The notes under the pieces were generated by a model. The model saw nothing but the letters and a program-made list of their open reading frames with translations. It made no database searches and was not told where the DNA came from. A program made the position numbers and the translations under genes. From contig CAJUKY010000013.1 of NCBI GenBank assembly GCA_910587055.1, positions 1 to 58,696 on the forward strand: DNA of 58,696 bases, written 5' to 3'. Numbering within the stretch: position 1 is the stretch's first letter; each line of letters begins with the position of its first letter. Source of the DNA: Candidatus Gastranaerophilales bacterium (lineage in GTDB: Bacteria; Cyanobacteriota; Vampirovibrionia; Gastranaerophilales; Gastranaerophilaceae). This document shows, piece by piece, positions 26,844 to 36,015 of this stretch.

Positions 26844-27814
26844 TTCTGCATTCCTCCTTTTGTGAAATTATCAAATACTTTATCCATATTGTTTGAATTC
26901 ATATTAACTTTTGTAAGAGCGGAATTATTTAAAATATCCATCTGCGGAGTCGGGTTTTCCTGTTTTTCTGTTTTTTTCTTTCCTTTGGAATCACCAAATA
27001 CAAGCTTTAATATTATTGGCATAAGAGCAATCGTAAGGGCTGCTTTAAGTGGAGCAACAATAAGCCCCGGTACATTTTTGTATGTAGTCTTAATTCCTGT
27101 TTTCATATCTGTATAATAGAAAGGCACCTTTGCGTCTGATGCTTTTTCTTTACCTTCTTTAATAAGCTCTGGTGTTAGAACTATTTTTTCGAAGTATTTA
27201 TCTTTCGCTGCTTCTTCTGCATCTTCCCGGAATTTTTTAATAAGCCAGTTGTCTTTATCTTTAATATACTTTTCAGGATTATCTAAAAATTCATTAACAC
27301 CACGTGAAATAGGCTCATGGATAGCACAGGATAAAAGAAATCCTATTAAGGCAGAAAGAGCATTTTTGGTTGCCGTAAATTGCTTATCTTCTTCTTCTGC
27401 CCCCGGCATTAAAAGTACACATATAGGCTTTAAAATTCCGGCAAGCCCGAGGGCTATTAATGCTTTAATTACCGCCTCATTTTCATCTGATTTTTTTAAT
27501 ATTTTATGAAAAGTTTTGTTTCTTACAAGTTTATCTGTAAGACCGAGTTTTTCTTTTGTTTGAGCAAGATTGGAAGCCGCCTTAGCTGCATTAGAACTTA
27601 CAGACCCGCCGAAGCTTATACTCTCGGCGGGTCGCATCATATCTGTATTCTTACTTTTATCCTCATTTATTAAATGTGTGCTTTGCATCACATTAGGCGC
27701 ACTTTTTTTGTAATGAACCTGCTCGTTTTGCCTGCGCGAAGCTTCTGAGCTTACAGCCCTTTTTTGGGACGAAAATCCGTCAAATTTATTAAAATTTGAT
27801 AAATTGACTTTCAT
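26840..27814 (-). CDS. Hypothetical membrane protein with SFGG motif
   Basis: Not recognised. A polar ~65-residue N-terminus carries ESISFGGSVSS, then three or four hydrophobic stretches: VIKALIALGLAGILKPICVLL (~115-135), NALSALIGFLLSCAIHEPI, and VAPLKAALTIALMPIILKLVF (~260-280), with a charged helical insert between (FREDAEEAAKDKYFEKI). The tail is basic and polar. It is first of a two-gene unit with the Asp/His-rich protein. It looks like a lineage-specific inner-membrane protein. Confidence 0.72.
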   Translation of the reverse strand: MKVNLSNFNKFDGFSSQKRAVSSEASRRQNEQVHYKKSAPNVMQSTHLINEDKSKNTDMMRPAESISFGGSVSSNAAKAASNLAQTKEKLGLTDKLVRNKTFHKILKKSDENEAVIKALIALGLAGILKPICVLLMPGAEEEDKQFTATKNALSALIGFLLSCAIHEPISRGVNEFLDNPEKYIKDKDNWLIKKFREDAEEAAKDKYFEKIVLTPELIKEGKEKASDAKVPFYYTDMKTGIKTTYKNVPGLIVAPLKAALTIALMPIILKLVFGDSKGKKKTEKQENPTPQMDILNNSALTKVNMNSNNMDKVFDNFTKGGMQK

Positions 27815-27889
27815 GATACTATTTTAAAACAGGTGAAAAAAATATTTTGCTATTACCTGACAGAACTATACAAAAGTTAACAATTCGGA

Positions 27890-28867
27890 TTAAACTCTTG
27901 CCGTAAGCTCTTTTTTCGCGTGTTCCATAACATTTAAAATTTTATCGGTAACAATATTTTCAAAATTTATTCCGTATATGGAATTAATTTCATTTATAAA
28001 AAAGCATGGACTTGTAATATTAATTTCTATAATTTTTCCGTCTATAACATCAAGTCCCGCAATGTAGACCCCGTCTTCAAGAAGCGTTTTTGAAATTTCT
28101 TTTTCTATAAGTTTTTCTTCGCGGGTTAAATCGCCGCGGATTAAATTTTCTTTAACATGCTCATTAAATTTAAAATCATTGTTTGTTGCAACTTTTCTTA
28201 CGGCGTATTCAAAAATTTCTCCGCCGATAAATATTAATCTTTTATCTCCTTTTAAAATTCCTTTGAGGAATTTTTGCACCATCACCTGTGTTTTGCCGTT
28301 GTTTGTCGCTGTATCTATTATTGCATTTATATTTTTATCATCTTTGTTTAAATAAAATACGCCGCTTGAAAAACATCTGTTTAAGGGCTTAATGATTATT
28401 TCCTCTTCTTTAAATAAAAACTCTTTAATGATATTTTTATTAGCGCTTACTATATTTTGGGGTGCAAGATTAGGAAATTTATTAATATACAGTTTTTCGT
28501 TAAAATCTCTTAAGGCTTTTGGTGAATTTAAGATTAAAGTATTTTTATCTACATAATCAAGAATATATGTCGCATTAATGTAATCAATATCAACGGGCGG
28601 ATCTGGGCGCATAAATATTGTATCAAATTCATTCAAACATATTGTCAGCATATTATCATCTTTAAAGATATTGTTATCTTTTGAAATGCTTTTGTATGCT
28701 TTTGCAAAAGGCATATTCCCTTCAAGGTATAAAAGCCCTTTTACGGTTATGTAAACTTCAAACCCCCTGTCTAAAAGGCATTTTATAAGCCAGAAATTTG
28801 TAACAAGACGGTTAAATTCAAAATATTTGAGTTCTAATTCATCAATAATAAATAAGATTTTTTTCAT
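27890..28867 (-). CDS. gshB: GshB-like ATP-grasp glutathione synthetase
   Basis: ATP-grasp ligase matching prokaryotic glutathione synthetase: DTIFMRPDPPVDIDYINATYILD, LNSPKALRDFNEKLYINKFP, IIIKPLNRCFSSGVF, FLKGILKGDKRLIFIGGE and the metal-binding IEINITSPCFFINEI. The usual RGNLAAGG loop is replaced by NEHVKENLIRGDLTREE, so the substrate could differ from gamma-glutamylcysteine. Its 325 residues are normal. No gshA is in the window. It is divergent from the TPR operon. Confidence 0.8.
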   Translation of the reverse strand: MKKILFIIDELELKYFEFNRLVTNFWLIKCLLDRGFEVYITVKGLLYLEGNMPFAKAYKSISKDNNIFKDDNMLTICLNEFDTIFMRPDPPVDIDYINATYILDYVDKNTLILNSPKALRDFNEKLYINKFPNLAPQNIVSANKNIIKEFLFKEEEIIIKPLNRCFSSGVFYLNKDDKNINAIIDTATNNGKTQVMVQKFLKGILKGDKRLIFIGGEIFEYAVRKVATNNDFKFNEHVKENLIRGDLTREEKLIEKEISKTLLEDGVYIAGLDVIDGKIIEINITSPCFFINEINSIYGINFENIVTDKILNVMEHAKKELTARV

Positions 28868-28997
28868 AACACTTATTATATTACAAAAAGTTATAGAAAA
28901 TAGTTAATGCCAAATTTACCATTTAATTGTATAATGTCTTAAGGGCTTACAGCCTTAAACATTAAGTTTTAGTTTTTAGTTTAGAAAGTAATACGGA

Positions 28998-30071
28998 ATG
29001 TCTGATATCAAATGTGATAAAAATACTGTTGGCGGCTTGATGAAGAAAATTAAAGAAGACCCGAATGCTATTGAAAATTATAGAGAATTAACAAATATAT
29101 ACATTGCAAATAATGAATTTGACAGTGCTTTGAGTATTTATAACAAAATGCTTGAAGTATTTCCCGATGATGTTCAGGCTTTAATAAATTCAGGCAGCAT
29201 TTATTTTTATAAAAAGGATTTTCAAAAAGTTATTGAATTATATTTAAAGGCGGCCGTGATTGATTCAAATAATCCTTCAATTTATTTTAATTTAGGAAAT
29301 GTGTATGCTGAAATAGGTAATTTTTCAAACGCACTTAAATATTATACAAAATCTGTTGAAATAGATAAAAATCAAGCACAGGTCTACAGCGCCCTTGGTA
29401 TTTTGTTTCAGGATAATGATGACCTTGAAAAGGCCAAAGAAAACTACAGAAAAGCAATTGAGCTTGATCCGGATTGCGGAGAATATTATGTATATCTTGC
29501 TAATATTTTTCAAAGAGAAGGAAATTTTCAGGAAGCTTCCGAATATTATAAAAAAGCAATTGAGCTTGAGCCGGATGATTCAAAAGCGGCGCTTTGCCTT
29601 GCAAATGCTTATGCTTCAATGAAGATGGAAAAAGAAGCTTTTAAATATTTTGAACGCACGGTAGAAATTGAACCTGAGAATTATTCCGCATGGCTTTGCT
29701 GGGCGATAACTTTATCTGATGCGGGAATGATTGATAAAGCAATGGAATTATACAAAAAGGCGATAGAAATTGACCCTGTAAAACCCAATGCATACATACT
29801 TTTAGCCAATATTTTAACGAACGAAAAAAGATATGAAGAAGCAATTGATCTTTATAAAAAAGCTGTAAGGCTTGTGCCTGCGGAAGAAAAAAGAGGACGC
29901 GGCATACTTTATGTATTTATTGCAAATGCTTATATGCTTCTTGAGGATATTCATAATGCAATTGATTATTACAGAAAGGCTCTAAAAGAAGTGCCCGAAA
30001 ATAATGAAGTAAGGCTTATTTATGTTGAGATTATGAATTCATATATTACAAGAAAGGTACAAAAGCAGTAA
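28998..30071 (+). CDS. TPR-repeat protein
   Basis: Almost entirely tandem tetratricopeptide repeats (about nine), for example ALKYYTKSVEIDKNQAQVYS, AKENYRKAIELDPDCGEYYV and AIDLYKKAVRLVPAEEKRGR. No signal peptide or membrane helix, so a cytoplasmic scaffold is likely. It is first gene of the run that extends to hpt at 36.5 kb. A TATAAT at 28930-28935 could be its -10. The partner is unknown. Confidence 0.9.
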   Translation: MSDIKCDKNTVGGLMKKIKEDPNAIENYRELTNIYIANNEFDSALSIYNKMLEVFPDDVQALINSGSIYFYKKDFQKVIELYLKAAVIDSNNPSIYFNLGNVYAEIGNFSNALKYYTKSVEIDKNQAQVYSALGILFQDNDDLEKAKENYRKAIELDPDCGEYYVYLANIFQREGNFQEASEYYKKAIELEPDDSKAALCLANAYASMKMEKEAFKYFERTVEIEPENYSAWLCWAITLSDAGMIDKAMELYKKAIEIDPVKPNAYILLANILTNEKRYEEAIDLYKKAVRLVPAEEKRGRGILYVFIANAYMLLEDIHNAIDYYRKALKEVPENNEVRLIYVEIMNSYITRKVQKQ

Positions 30072-30072
30072 A

Positions 30073-30504
30073 ATGAGCAGCGGCAGATTTAAATACAGCA
30101 GCCCTATCGGCTTATGGGATAAACTTGTTTCGATTACAACATATTATACTTTCGGCTTAACGGGGATTATCTGGCTTATAGCTTCAATTTTAATTTTTAA
30201 AAAGCCCGTTACGTCTTTTTGTTCGTATCATATTTATCAATCAATATTTATATCTATTTTGCTTGCTGTTTTATCAATGGTATTAAACCTTGTTTTGCAG
30301 CTTACAATTAAAATTCCCTATATCGGAGATTTAATCGGACATTTGTATCTTTGGCTTTTCAATGTGCCTTTGTTTTTTACATTTTCATTGTTTAATTTCA
30401 TTATCTTTATAATAATAACTTATCTTGCAATAGGTGCATTTTTCGGAAAAAGGACATATTTTCCTTTTATATCGGATATTATAGGTGCAAATTTCAGGGA
30501 TTAA
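30073..30504 (+). CDS. Tic20-like small membrane protein
   Basis: A 143-residue protein with three or four membrane helices (FGLTGIIWLIASILIF, YQSIFISILLAVLSMVLNLV, VPLFFTFSLFNFIIFIIITY). The layout (opening loop, F/Y-H-x-x-QSI in CSYHIYQSIF, terminal G-K-x2-YFPFISDIIG) resembles the cyanobacterial Tic20/Ycf60 and DUF4870-type families. That is a pattern call, not a demonstrated homology. It starts one base after the TPR gene stop. Confidence 0.6.
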   Translation: MSSGRFKYSSPIGLWDKLVSITTYYTFGLTGIIWLIASILIFKKPVTSFCSYHIYQSIFISILLAVLSMVLNLVLQLTIKIPYIGDLIGHLYLWLFNVPLFFTFSLFNFIIFIIITYLAIGAFFGKRTYFPFISDIIGANFRD

Positions 30505-30514
30505 GGAGCCGGCG

Positions 30515-31003
30515 ATGAGCGATTTAAAATTATCTAAAAATATAAAAATGGTAATATCTGATTTTGACGGTGTCTTTACCGATGGTTCATTTTTGCTTGA
30601 TGAAAATCTAAATCAGCAAAAAAGGGTTAATTTTATCGATATTATGGGTGTTTCCATTCTTTTAAAGAAAGGGATTATTTTCGGTATAATCTCAGGTGAA
30701 ACCACAAATATTTTAGAATATTTCAGAGCAAAATTCGGAATTGAAGAAATCCATAAAGGAATAAGGCAAAAAGGCATAGTGCTGACCGAATTAATGGAAA
30801 AATACAATGTAAAATCAGATGAAGTTTTGTATATCGGGGATGATATTAACGACATTGCAGCTTTTGAATGTGTTGATTATAAAATAGCGCCGAAAAATGC
30901 TAACCCGATAGTGAAGGTATTACCTGGAATTCAGGTTACAAATGCATCCGGCGGAAACGGTGCGTTCCGCGAAATGGTGGATTGTCTTACATCTTATATT
31001 TAA
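30515..31003 (+). CDS. KdsC-like HAD phosphatase
   Basis: A 162-residue HAD-family phosphatase without cap: DFDGVFTDG (nucleophile Asp and acid Asp), GIISGETTNI (motif II), the Lys region and GDDINDIAAFE (motif IV). The layout is that of KDO-8-phosphate phosphatase KdsC, which acts in LPS core synthesis, or of the HAD domain of sugar-nucleotide enzymes. The start at 30515 is chosen over in-frame ATG 30485 because TTAAGGAG lies just upstream and the family begins here. No other kds gene is visible, so the substrate is inferred. Confidence 0.85.
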   Translation: MSDLKLSKNIKMVISDFDGVFTDGSFLLDENLNQQKRVNFIDIMGVSILLKKGIIFGIISGETTNILEYFRAKFGIEEIHKGIRQKGIVLTELMEKYNVKSDEVLYIGDDINDIAAFECVDYKIAPKNANPIVKVLPGIQVTNASGGNGAFREMVDCLTSYI

Positions 31004-31053
31004 TCGTTTTGTATTGATATTAAAGGAAGTTCAAGGTAATATTTTAATACATT

Positions 31054-32766
31054 ATGGTTTCAGATTTCATCAGGAAAATTTTATTCAGAACAAATAAGCT
31101 CAATGCTCTTGTAAACAGGTACAAGCATGCAGGCAAAGAGGTGGGCCTGCCTTCGCTTGCCTATATAAACTGGGGGATGAAACTTCTTGATGAAGGGAAT
31201 TCAAAAGAGGCGCTCAAAAAATTTGAAACAAGCGTAAATATGGCGTATAAAAACCCTGAAGGATATATTAGTATCGGGATTATTAAAGCAAAAAACAATG
31301 AATTTGACGAGGCCATAGAATGTTTCCGGCATGCCATAAGAATAGACAGAATGTCGGCGAAAGCGTATGCGCTTTTGGGGTCTGTGTATTCCGAGATTTC
31401 CGATTACAAAAAAGCTAAAAAGGCTTTTGATGTGTCTTTAAAAATTGATTCAAGAAATTCGCAGACATATATTAATCAAGCGATTTTTTTAGCCAAATTT
31501 GATTATAAAAAAGAAGCAAATGAAGCTTTTAAAAAAGCCTGTATGTATAATCCTTCAAATATGCAGGGAATATACCTGTGGGGTGTTTTGCTCTCTCAGA
31601 TGGGTGAATATCAGGCAGCTATCGAAAAATTTCAAAAAGTTAATTCAATGCTTCCTTTTCATTCAGATGCACTTTATTATCTTGCATATTGCTTTTTTCA
31701 ATTGAAAAATTTCAGACATTCGGTTGAATATGCAAGAAAGGCTATAATAATTACCCCCGATAAGCTTGAATCACACATATTGCTTGCAGAATCTTATATG
31801 AACCTTAATGAAGAAGAAAAATGTTTTAATGCATACGAAAAAGCCCTTTCCATTTCGCCTTTAACAATGCAGTTTTATTCTTCATGGGGGCTATCATTGC
31901 AGAATTTTAAAAAGTGGGAGCTTGCGATTGATAAATTTCAAAAAGCCGTAAAATATGATAATACAAGTGTGTTTCCTTATTACGGCCTTTCTGTTTCATA
32001 TTTAAAATTAAATATGGATGATGCGGCGTATGAAATTATGCAGAAAATTCTTGAAATTGACCCTGAACACACGATTACTCTTTATAATACAGGGCAGTAT
32101 TTCTTTAAAAAAAAGCAGTATGATACCGCAATAGAATATTTTATGCGTGCTTTAAAATCTTCGCATGATACAAAACATATTTATTTTAATATTGCAAACT
32201 GCTACCATCAAAAAGAAGATTACAAAAATTCGCTAAAATACTGGGAAAAGACCGTTGAATATAACCCTGATAATATTGATGCAAAGGTAAATTTAGCCAA
32301 TACATACGGAATTTTGGGAGATAAAGAAACGGCAATAAGAAAAATCCGCTCCGCTTATCTTCTTGATAAGAAAAACCCCAGAATTATACTTGTATATGCG
32401 ATTTTGCTGCTTAAAAACGATGAATATTATGATGCTATGGAAAAATTTGATGCGGCATATGAAATTGATAACAACCTTTTAATTGCAAAATTCGGGAAGA
32501 TTGAATGCCTTATAAAAACAAATAAAGCAAAAGAAGGGCTCTGTATGCTGGAAGAGCTTGAAAAAGAGCACCCTGACAGCAAGGAACTTTTAATGCTGAA
32601 AATTCTTGCATATATAAAACTTTTGGAAGAAGAAAAGGATAATGAATATTTAATCAAGACAACAATTGAGGTTTGTGATAAAATGTTTTCTGTTCACGGG
32701 GATTCAGATCCGTGGATTAGAGAGAAGTATAACGAATTAAAGCAAAAGCTGGAGAAAAAAGAGTAA
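31054..32766 (+). CDS. Large TPR-repeat protein
   Basis: A 570-residue protein with about 13-14 tetratricopeptide repeats from residue ~35 to the end (ALKKFETSVNMAYKNPEGYI, AIECFRHAIRIDRMSAKAYA, AIEYFMRALKSSHDTKHIYF). A basic N-terminal ~20 residues precede them. No membrane segment. It lies six bases before lysC, within the same run as the shorter TPR gene. Likely a scaffold; partners unknown. Confidence 0.9.
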   Translation: MVSDFIRKILFRTNKLNALVNRYKHAGKEVGLPSLAYINWGMKLLDEGNSKEALKKFETSVNMAYKNPEGYISIGIIKAKNNEFDEAIECFRHAIRIDRMSAKAYALLGSVYSEISDYKKAKKAFDVSLKIDSRNSQTYINQAIFLAKFDYKKEANEAFKKACMYNPSNMQGIYLWGVLLSQMGEYQAAIEKFQKVNSMLPFHSDALYYLAYCFFQLKNFRHSVEYARKAIIITPDKLESHILLAESYMNLNEEEKCFNAYEKALSISPLTMQFYSSWGLSLQNFKKWELAIDKFQKAVKYDNTSVFPYYGLSVSYLKLNMDDAAYEIMQKILEIDPEHTITLYNTGQYFFKKKQYDTAIEYFMRALKSSHDTKHIYFNIANCYHQKEDYKNSLKYWEKTVEYNPDNIDAKVNLANTYGILGDKETAIRKIRSAYLLDKKNPRIILVYAILLLKNDEYYDAMEKFDAAYEIDNNLLIAKFGKIECLIKTNKAKEGLCMLEELEKEHPDSKELLMLKILAYIKLLEEEKDNEYLIKTTIEVCDKMFSVHGDSDPWIREKYNELKQKLEKKE

Positions 32767-32772
32767 AAGATT

Positions 32773-34032
32773 ATGAGTATAGTTGTACAAAAATTTGGCG
32801 GCACATCTCTTGCCGATACTGATAAAATTAAAAACGTCGCCCGTGCGGTCGTGAAAGAAAAAGAGCTCGGAAATGATGTAATAGTCGTAGTTTCCGCTAT
32901 GGGACACACGACGGATAATTTAATAAAGCTTGCGCATGAAATTTCAGCACACCCTTCAGAACGCGAAATGGATATGCTTATGTCTACGGGCGAGCAGGTT
33001 TCAATTGCGCTTTTAACAATGGCAATTCAGGAAATGGGCTACAGTGCCGTTTCTATGACAGGCGCGCAGGTTGGAATTTTAACCGAAGAAACTCACTCCA
33101 AGGCAAGAATTGTTGATATTAAAACAGATAAGCTTGAAAAACACATTGAAGAAGGTAAAATCGTTATTGTTGCAGGTTTTCAAGGTGTTACAAAAAAAGG
33201 CGAAATTACAACGCTCGGAAGGGGCGGCTCCGATACATCGGCTGTTGCAATAGCTGCTGCCATGAAGGTGGACAGATGCGATATTTATTCTGATGTTGAG
33301 GGAATTTATACAACAGACCCGAGGGTTGTACCTACGGCGCAAAAATTGAAAGAAATTTCTTATGAAGAAATGCTTGAGCTTGCACGTGTAGGGGCTAATG
33401 TTTTGCACCCGAGAAGTGTTGAAACCGCAAAACAATTTAATGTGCCGATGAGGCTTAGAAGCTCATTTAAACTTGATGATTTAGGAACTTTAATAATAGG
33501 AGTTGATGAAATGGAAATTTATAAACCCGTGACAGGCCTTGCCTGCGACAATTCTCAGGTAAGGGTTGTAATCTGCGATGTACCCGATAAGCCGGGTAAT
33601 GCGGGCAAATTGTTTACCCTTCTTGCAAAATATGAATTATCTGTTGATATGATTATTCAATCTTATGCAAGGTCGCATAATAATACAAATGATATAGCAT
33701 TTACCATTGATAAAGACGATTTAACAAGATTTTGCGCCTTTAAAGATGAAATTACAAAATTGATGAACCCGAGCAATATCCATATCGATGAAGATATTGC
33801 AAAGGTTTCAATTGTGGGTGCAGGCATGATTGACCGTCCCGGCATTGCTTCAATGATGTTTGAAACTCTGGCAAGAGAAAATGTAAACATTAAAATGATT
33901 GCAACAAGCGAAATTAAAATCAGCTGTCTTGTTGAAAAATTCAATGCTAAAAAAGCGGTACAGGCGCTCTGTAAAACTTTTGAACTGGACGGAGCTGAAG
34001 CTGCCGTTGTAAAAGGAACTCTGCCTGATTAG
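32773..34032 (+). CDS. lysC: Aspartate kinase
   Basis: First step of the aspartate family (Lys, Thr, Met). Monofunctional: amino-acid-kinase domain with VQKFGGTSLAD, VVSAMGHTTDNL, GRGGSDTSAVAIA and SDVEGIYTTDPRVVP. Two ACT domains follow (~265-419), with VDMIIQSYA and VSIVGAGMIDRPGIASMMFE, which normally bind Lys and/or Thr for feedback. Its 419 residues are standard. Product feeds MetXW, encoded 15 kb upstream in this window. Confidence 0.96.
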   Translation: MSIVVQKFGGTSLADTDKIKNVARAVVKEKELGNDVIVVVSAMGHTTDNLIKLAHEISAHPSEREMDMLMSTGEQVSIALLTMAIQEMGYSAVSMTGAQVGILTEETHSKARIVDIKTDKLEKHIEEGKIVIVAGFQGVTKKGEITTLGRGGSDTSAVAIAAAMKVDRCDIYSDVEGIYTTDPRVVPTAQKLKEISYEEMLELARVGANVLHPRSVETAKQFNVPMRLRSSFKLDDLGTLIIGVDEMEIYKPVTGLACDNSQVRVVICDVPDKPGNAGKLFTLLAKYELSVDMIIQSYARSHNNTNDIAFTIDKDDLTRFCAFKDEITKLMNPSNIHIDEDIAKVSIVGAGMIDRPGIASMMFETLARENVNIKMIATSEIKISCLVEKFNAKKAVQALCKTFELDGAEAAVVKGTLPD

Positions 34033-34073
34033 TAAAATTAAGGCACGGTGCTGAACTGCCGGCGGTTTACAAA

Positions 34074-35036
34074 ATGAAATTAAAAAAAGATGAAAAATTT
34101 AAGCTTATTTTAGGGCTTGGAAATAAAGATATTAAAAGCGCCATCGATACGGCGCTTTTATATGCAAAAGCAGGAGTCAGGTTTTTTGATTTTGCGCCTG
34201 AAATTTATTCTGATTTTATAAAGGCTCTTAAAAAAGCAGGATTTAAAAGCGAAGAATTTACTCTTTGTGTTTCAGCTGCAGCATCGGGCGATATCCATGG
34301 AAGAAAAGCCAAAATTTCTGATATAGTTTGCTCGGGGTGCGGATTGTGCACAAAAAACTGCCCTCAAAATGCTATTGTTCAAGATAAAAAAACCAGAAAA
34401 AACACTGTTGAATTTAAAAAGTGTATCGGCTGCGGGCAGTGCAAAAGGATAACAGGGTGTTATGCCATATCATTTGATTATGCTAATTTTGAAATAAATA
34501 CGCTCAAACAATTGATAAATCAGGGATATATGCCTGATATGGTTGAATTTCATGCTTCTATCCCGGATAAAAAACAGATTATTACGGATTTTAAAGATAT
34601 CTTAACAATTTTTAAAGGAGATATCAGCATCTGCATTAACAGAAAACTTTTTCCTGTTGAAGAAACCATAAAGCTTCTTTTGGAGATGAAAAATTTATTT
34701 AAAGCACTGAATTATGATGCGGAATTTCTTGTGCAGGCGGACGGTGCTTCCATGAACGGCGGTGCTTCGGATGAAAATTCAACGCTTGATTGCATTTTAT
34801 TTGCGGGTGAACTGTTGGAATTTTCAAAAACATTCGGTATAAGGCTCATTTTATCGGGCGGAACAAACATCAATACACCCGGTATGGTGCTGAATTATTT
34901 CACGGACGGTGATATTCCGATAATTGCCTACGGCACCTATGCAAGAAAAATAGCTTCAAACCTGCCGCAAAATGAGGCTTTTGCCGCTGCGAAAGATTTG
35001 TATGATAAAACATTGTCGGTGCAGTACGTATGTTAG
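34074..35036 (+). CDS. LdpA-like iron-sulfur protein
   Basis: A 320-residue protein. Residues 1-70 (FKLILGLGNKDIKSAIDTAL, AGVRFFDFAPEI) match the opening of cyanobacterial LdpA, a light-dependent-period protein that conveys redox state to the circadian clock. Two 4Fe-4S-type sites follow: C86-C89-C92-C96 (CSGCGLCTKNCP) and C117-C120-C123 with C129. The second half ends in LSGGTNINTP and IPIIAYGTYARKI, like LdpA's GGTN and YGSYARK regions. Overlaps tilS by seven bases. I infer LdpA family; no clock gene is in this window, so a general redox role is likelier. Confidence 0.72.
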   Translation: MKLKKDEKFKLILGLGNKDIKSAIDTALLYAKAGVRFFDFAPEIYSDFIKALKKAGFKSEEFTLCVSAAASGDIHGRKAKISDIVCSGCGLCTKNCPQNAIVQDKKTRKNTVEFKKCIGCGQCKRITGCYAISFDYANFEINTLKQLINQGYMPDMVEFHASIPDKKQIITDFKDILTIFKGDISICINRKLFPVEETIKLLLEMKNLFKALNYDAEFLVQADGASMNGGASDENSTLDCILFAGELLEFSKTFGIRLILSGGTNINTPGMVLNYFTDGDIPIIAYGTYARKIASNLPQNEAFAAAKDLYDKTLSVQYVC

Positions 35037-36013
35037 ACTTATTAAAAGGAACAGCGCAGTTTTTAAAAAGATGTGGTATTCAAAATAAAACCGTGCTTGC
35101 AGCGGTTTCAGGCGGGGCTGACAGTTCCGTGCTATTGTATATTTTAAATGCTCTGAAAAAAGATTTTAACCTTGAAATTAAAGTAATTCACCTGAATCAC
35201 AACTGGCGCGGGGAAGAATCGTTTTGTGATATGGAATTTGTACGTTCTGTAGCACAGGATGCGGACTTAGAATTTTATTTTGAAACGCTTGATGATGATA
35301 TTAAAAAAACAGAGCTTTACGCACGTGAAGCAAGGTATGAATTTTTTGAACAGGCACTGAAAAAATTCAACAGCGATGTTTGTTTTTTAGCGCACAATAA
35401 AAATGATAATGTTGAAACATTTTTTTACCGTGTTATTAAAGGAACAGGGGTTTCGGGGTTAGCTTCCATTCCTGCGGTGCGGCCTCCGTATTACCGCCCG
35501 CTGCTTGATTTTTCGCGCGAAGAGATTGAAGAATTTGCCGTATCGCATAATATTAAATACAGAACGGACAGTTCAAATTTTGATACAAAATATAAAAGAA
35601 ATTTTATAAGACAGAATATTATTCCCGATATTCTAAAAATCAATGATAATGCATTAAATGCCGTATCGTCTTTAATAAATATTGCAAATGAACATAATGA
35701 AATTCTTGAAGATTACCTTGAAATAATCGAAAAGGAAATATTTGATTATGCGGCAGCGGATTTTGCACACAAAAAACCTGCTATAATAAGGGATAAGTTT
35801 TTAAATTTAAAACCTGCGCTCCAGCGGGAAATTATATCAAGATATTTTAAGGGGTTATTAAAAAATAGGGATTTTAAAAATATTTTAAAAATTCAAAATT
35901 TTATTATCGAAAATGAAAATTCAACACTTTCAATTAATAAAGATACGTTTTTAAAATCGTGGAAAAACAGCGTATTTCTATACAAAAGGCAGCCTTCAGG
36001 CAAAGGGAGATAA
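35030..36013 (+). CDS. tilS: tRNA(Ile)-lysidine synthetase
   Basis: Modifies the wobble cytidine of tRNA-Ile(CAU) to lysidine. N-type ATP pyrophosphatase with P-loop AAVSGGADSSVLL (~24-36), IHLNHNWRGEES, REARYEFFE, FLAHNKNDNVETFFYR and GVSGLASIPAVRPPYYRPLL. The later part is short and lacks a clear TilS C-terminal domain, as in compact TilS. It overlaps the ldpA-like gene and precedes hpt, the common tilS-hpt order. Confidence 0.93.
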   Translation: MLDLLKGTAQFLKRCGIQNKTVLAAVSGGADSSVLLYILNALKKDFNLEIKVIHLNHNWRGEESFCDMEFVRSVAQDADLEFYFETLDDDIKKTELYAREARYEFFEQALKKFNSDVCFLAHNKNDNVETFFYRVIKGTGVSGLASIPAVRPPYYRPLLDFSREEIEEFAVSHNIKYRTDSSNFDTKYKRNFIRQNIIPDILKINDNALNAVSSLINIANEHNEILEDYLEIIEKEIFDYAAADFAHKKPAIIRDKFLNLKPALQREIISRYFKGLLKNRDFKNILKIQNFIIENENSTLSINKDTFLKSWKNSVFLYKRQPSGKGR

Positions 36014-36015
36014 GA

